From Pseudomonadota bacterium (lineage in GTDB: Bacteria > Pseudomonadota > Alphaproteobacteria > Rhizobiales > Rhizobiaceae), in contig JAEWPB010000012.1 in NCBI GenBank assembly GCA_023399465.1, forward strand, positions 1 through 46,228: a stretch of 46,228 nt of DNA, in the 5' to 3' direction. This document shows positions 46,157 through 46,228 of the stretch, piece after piece. The notes beneath the pieces are model-generated. The model was not told the origin of the DNA. It worked only from the letters and a program-made list of their open reading frames with translations, and did no database searches. Each line of letters begins with the position of its first letter. Within the stretch, counting starts at the first letter, position 1. Position numbers and translations under genes: made by a program.

Positions 46157-46228
46157 CCGCCCCGTTCTGATGTTCGATTCAGGCGTCGGCGGTTTGACCG
46201 TGCTGCGCGAGGCGCGGGTGCTGATGCC
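46149..46228 (+). CDS. murI: Glutamate racemase, N-terminal fragment (cut by window end)
   Basis: Only 26 codons are present before the window ends. They read MPSRPVLMFDSGVGGLTVL and onward, with the conserved MurI opening FDSGVGGLTVL, where the Asp and Ser contact the substrate. MurI makes D-glutamate for peptidoglycan. The start overlaps the last bases of the methyltransferase gene. Confidence 0.88.
   Translation, partial: MPSRPVLMFDSGVGGLTVLREARVLM

Overview
The window is about 46 kb of GC-rich alphaproteobacterial chromosome. Gene content and style point to the order Rhizobiales, most likely the family Rhizobiaceae (Rhizobium, Agrobacterium, Sinorhizobium, Shinella and relatives). The main reasons are a GPR-type giant polar-growth protein, a CckA kinase, a DksA that has lost zinc-finger cysteines, TTAACCAT/TTAA-type CtrA-like boxes, an MmgR/alpha-r8-like small RNA and a two-domain malic enzyme. 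The genus cannot be fixed from the sequence alone. I see no insertion sequence, prophage, CRISPR array, tRNA or rRNA. Composition is even and the region looks like core chromosome.

Layout. 1-3.5 kb: a LuxR-type regulator and the NADP-malic enzyme, both on the minus strand. 3.7-6.9 kb: an LpxH-like metallophosphoesterase, an MFS transporter and a convergent dipeptide epimerase. 7-11.2 kb: a four-gene Mce/Mla-type lipid transport operon (STAS-MlaE permease, MlaF ATPase, long MlaD, lipoprotein) closed by a terminator. 11.5-17.6 kb: a 2009-residue GPR-like polar growth protein, divergent from a small HPt phosphotransfer protein; their shared 476-bp promoter region carries CtrA-like boxes. 18.6-22.4 kb: a [2Fe-2S] ferredoxin, a probable minus-strand sRNA with two clear hairpins, a DUF922 HExxH protein, the overlapping folate genes folP-folB-folK and a secreted protein of unknown function. 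22.6-26.5 kb: YcjF and YcjX family genes, a SixA-like phosphatase and dksA. 26.7-30.8 kb: a FliO-like membrane protein divergent from cckA. 31-33 kb: psuK-psuG. 33-37 kb: recA and alaS. 37.2-41.2 kb: a GST, an SDR and a phytanoyl-CoA-dioxygenase-like protein, with a divergent LacI-family regulator. 41.2-46.2 kb: slyX, icd, a FUSC membrane protein, a TrmJ-like RNA methyltransferase and the first 80 bases of murI.

How the genes work together. Three themes stand out. (1) Cell cycle and polarity: cckA, the GPR homologue, a divergent HPt protein and CtrA-like boxes lie in one window. (2) Envelope: the Mce transporter, LpxH-like enzyme, FUSC protein, YcjX/YcjF and murI. (3) Central functions: malic enzyme, isocitrate dehydrogenase, folate synthesis, RecA, AlaS and DksA. 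The least characterised parts are the LacI/PhyH/SDR cluster, the HPt-GPR pair and the sRNA. Several genes use TTG or GTG starts, chosen here from ribosome-binding sites, overlaps or conserved N-termini.
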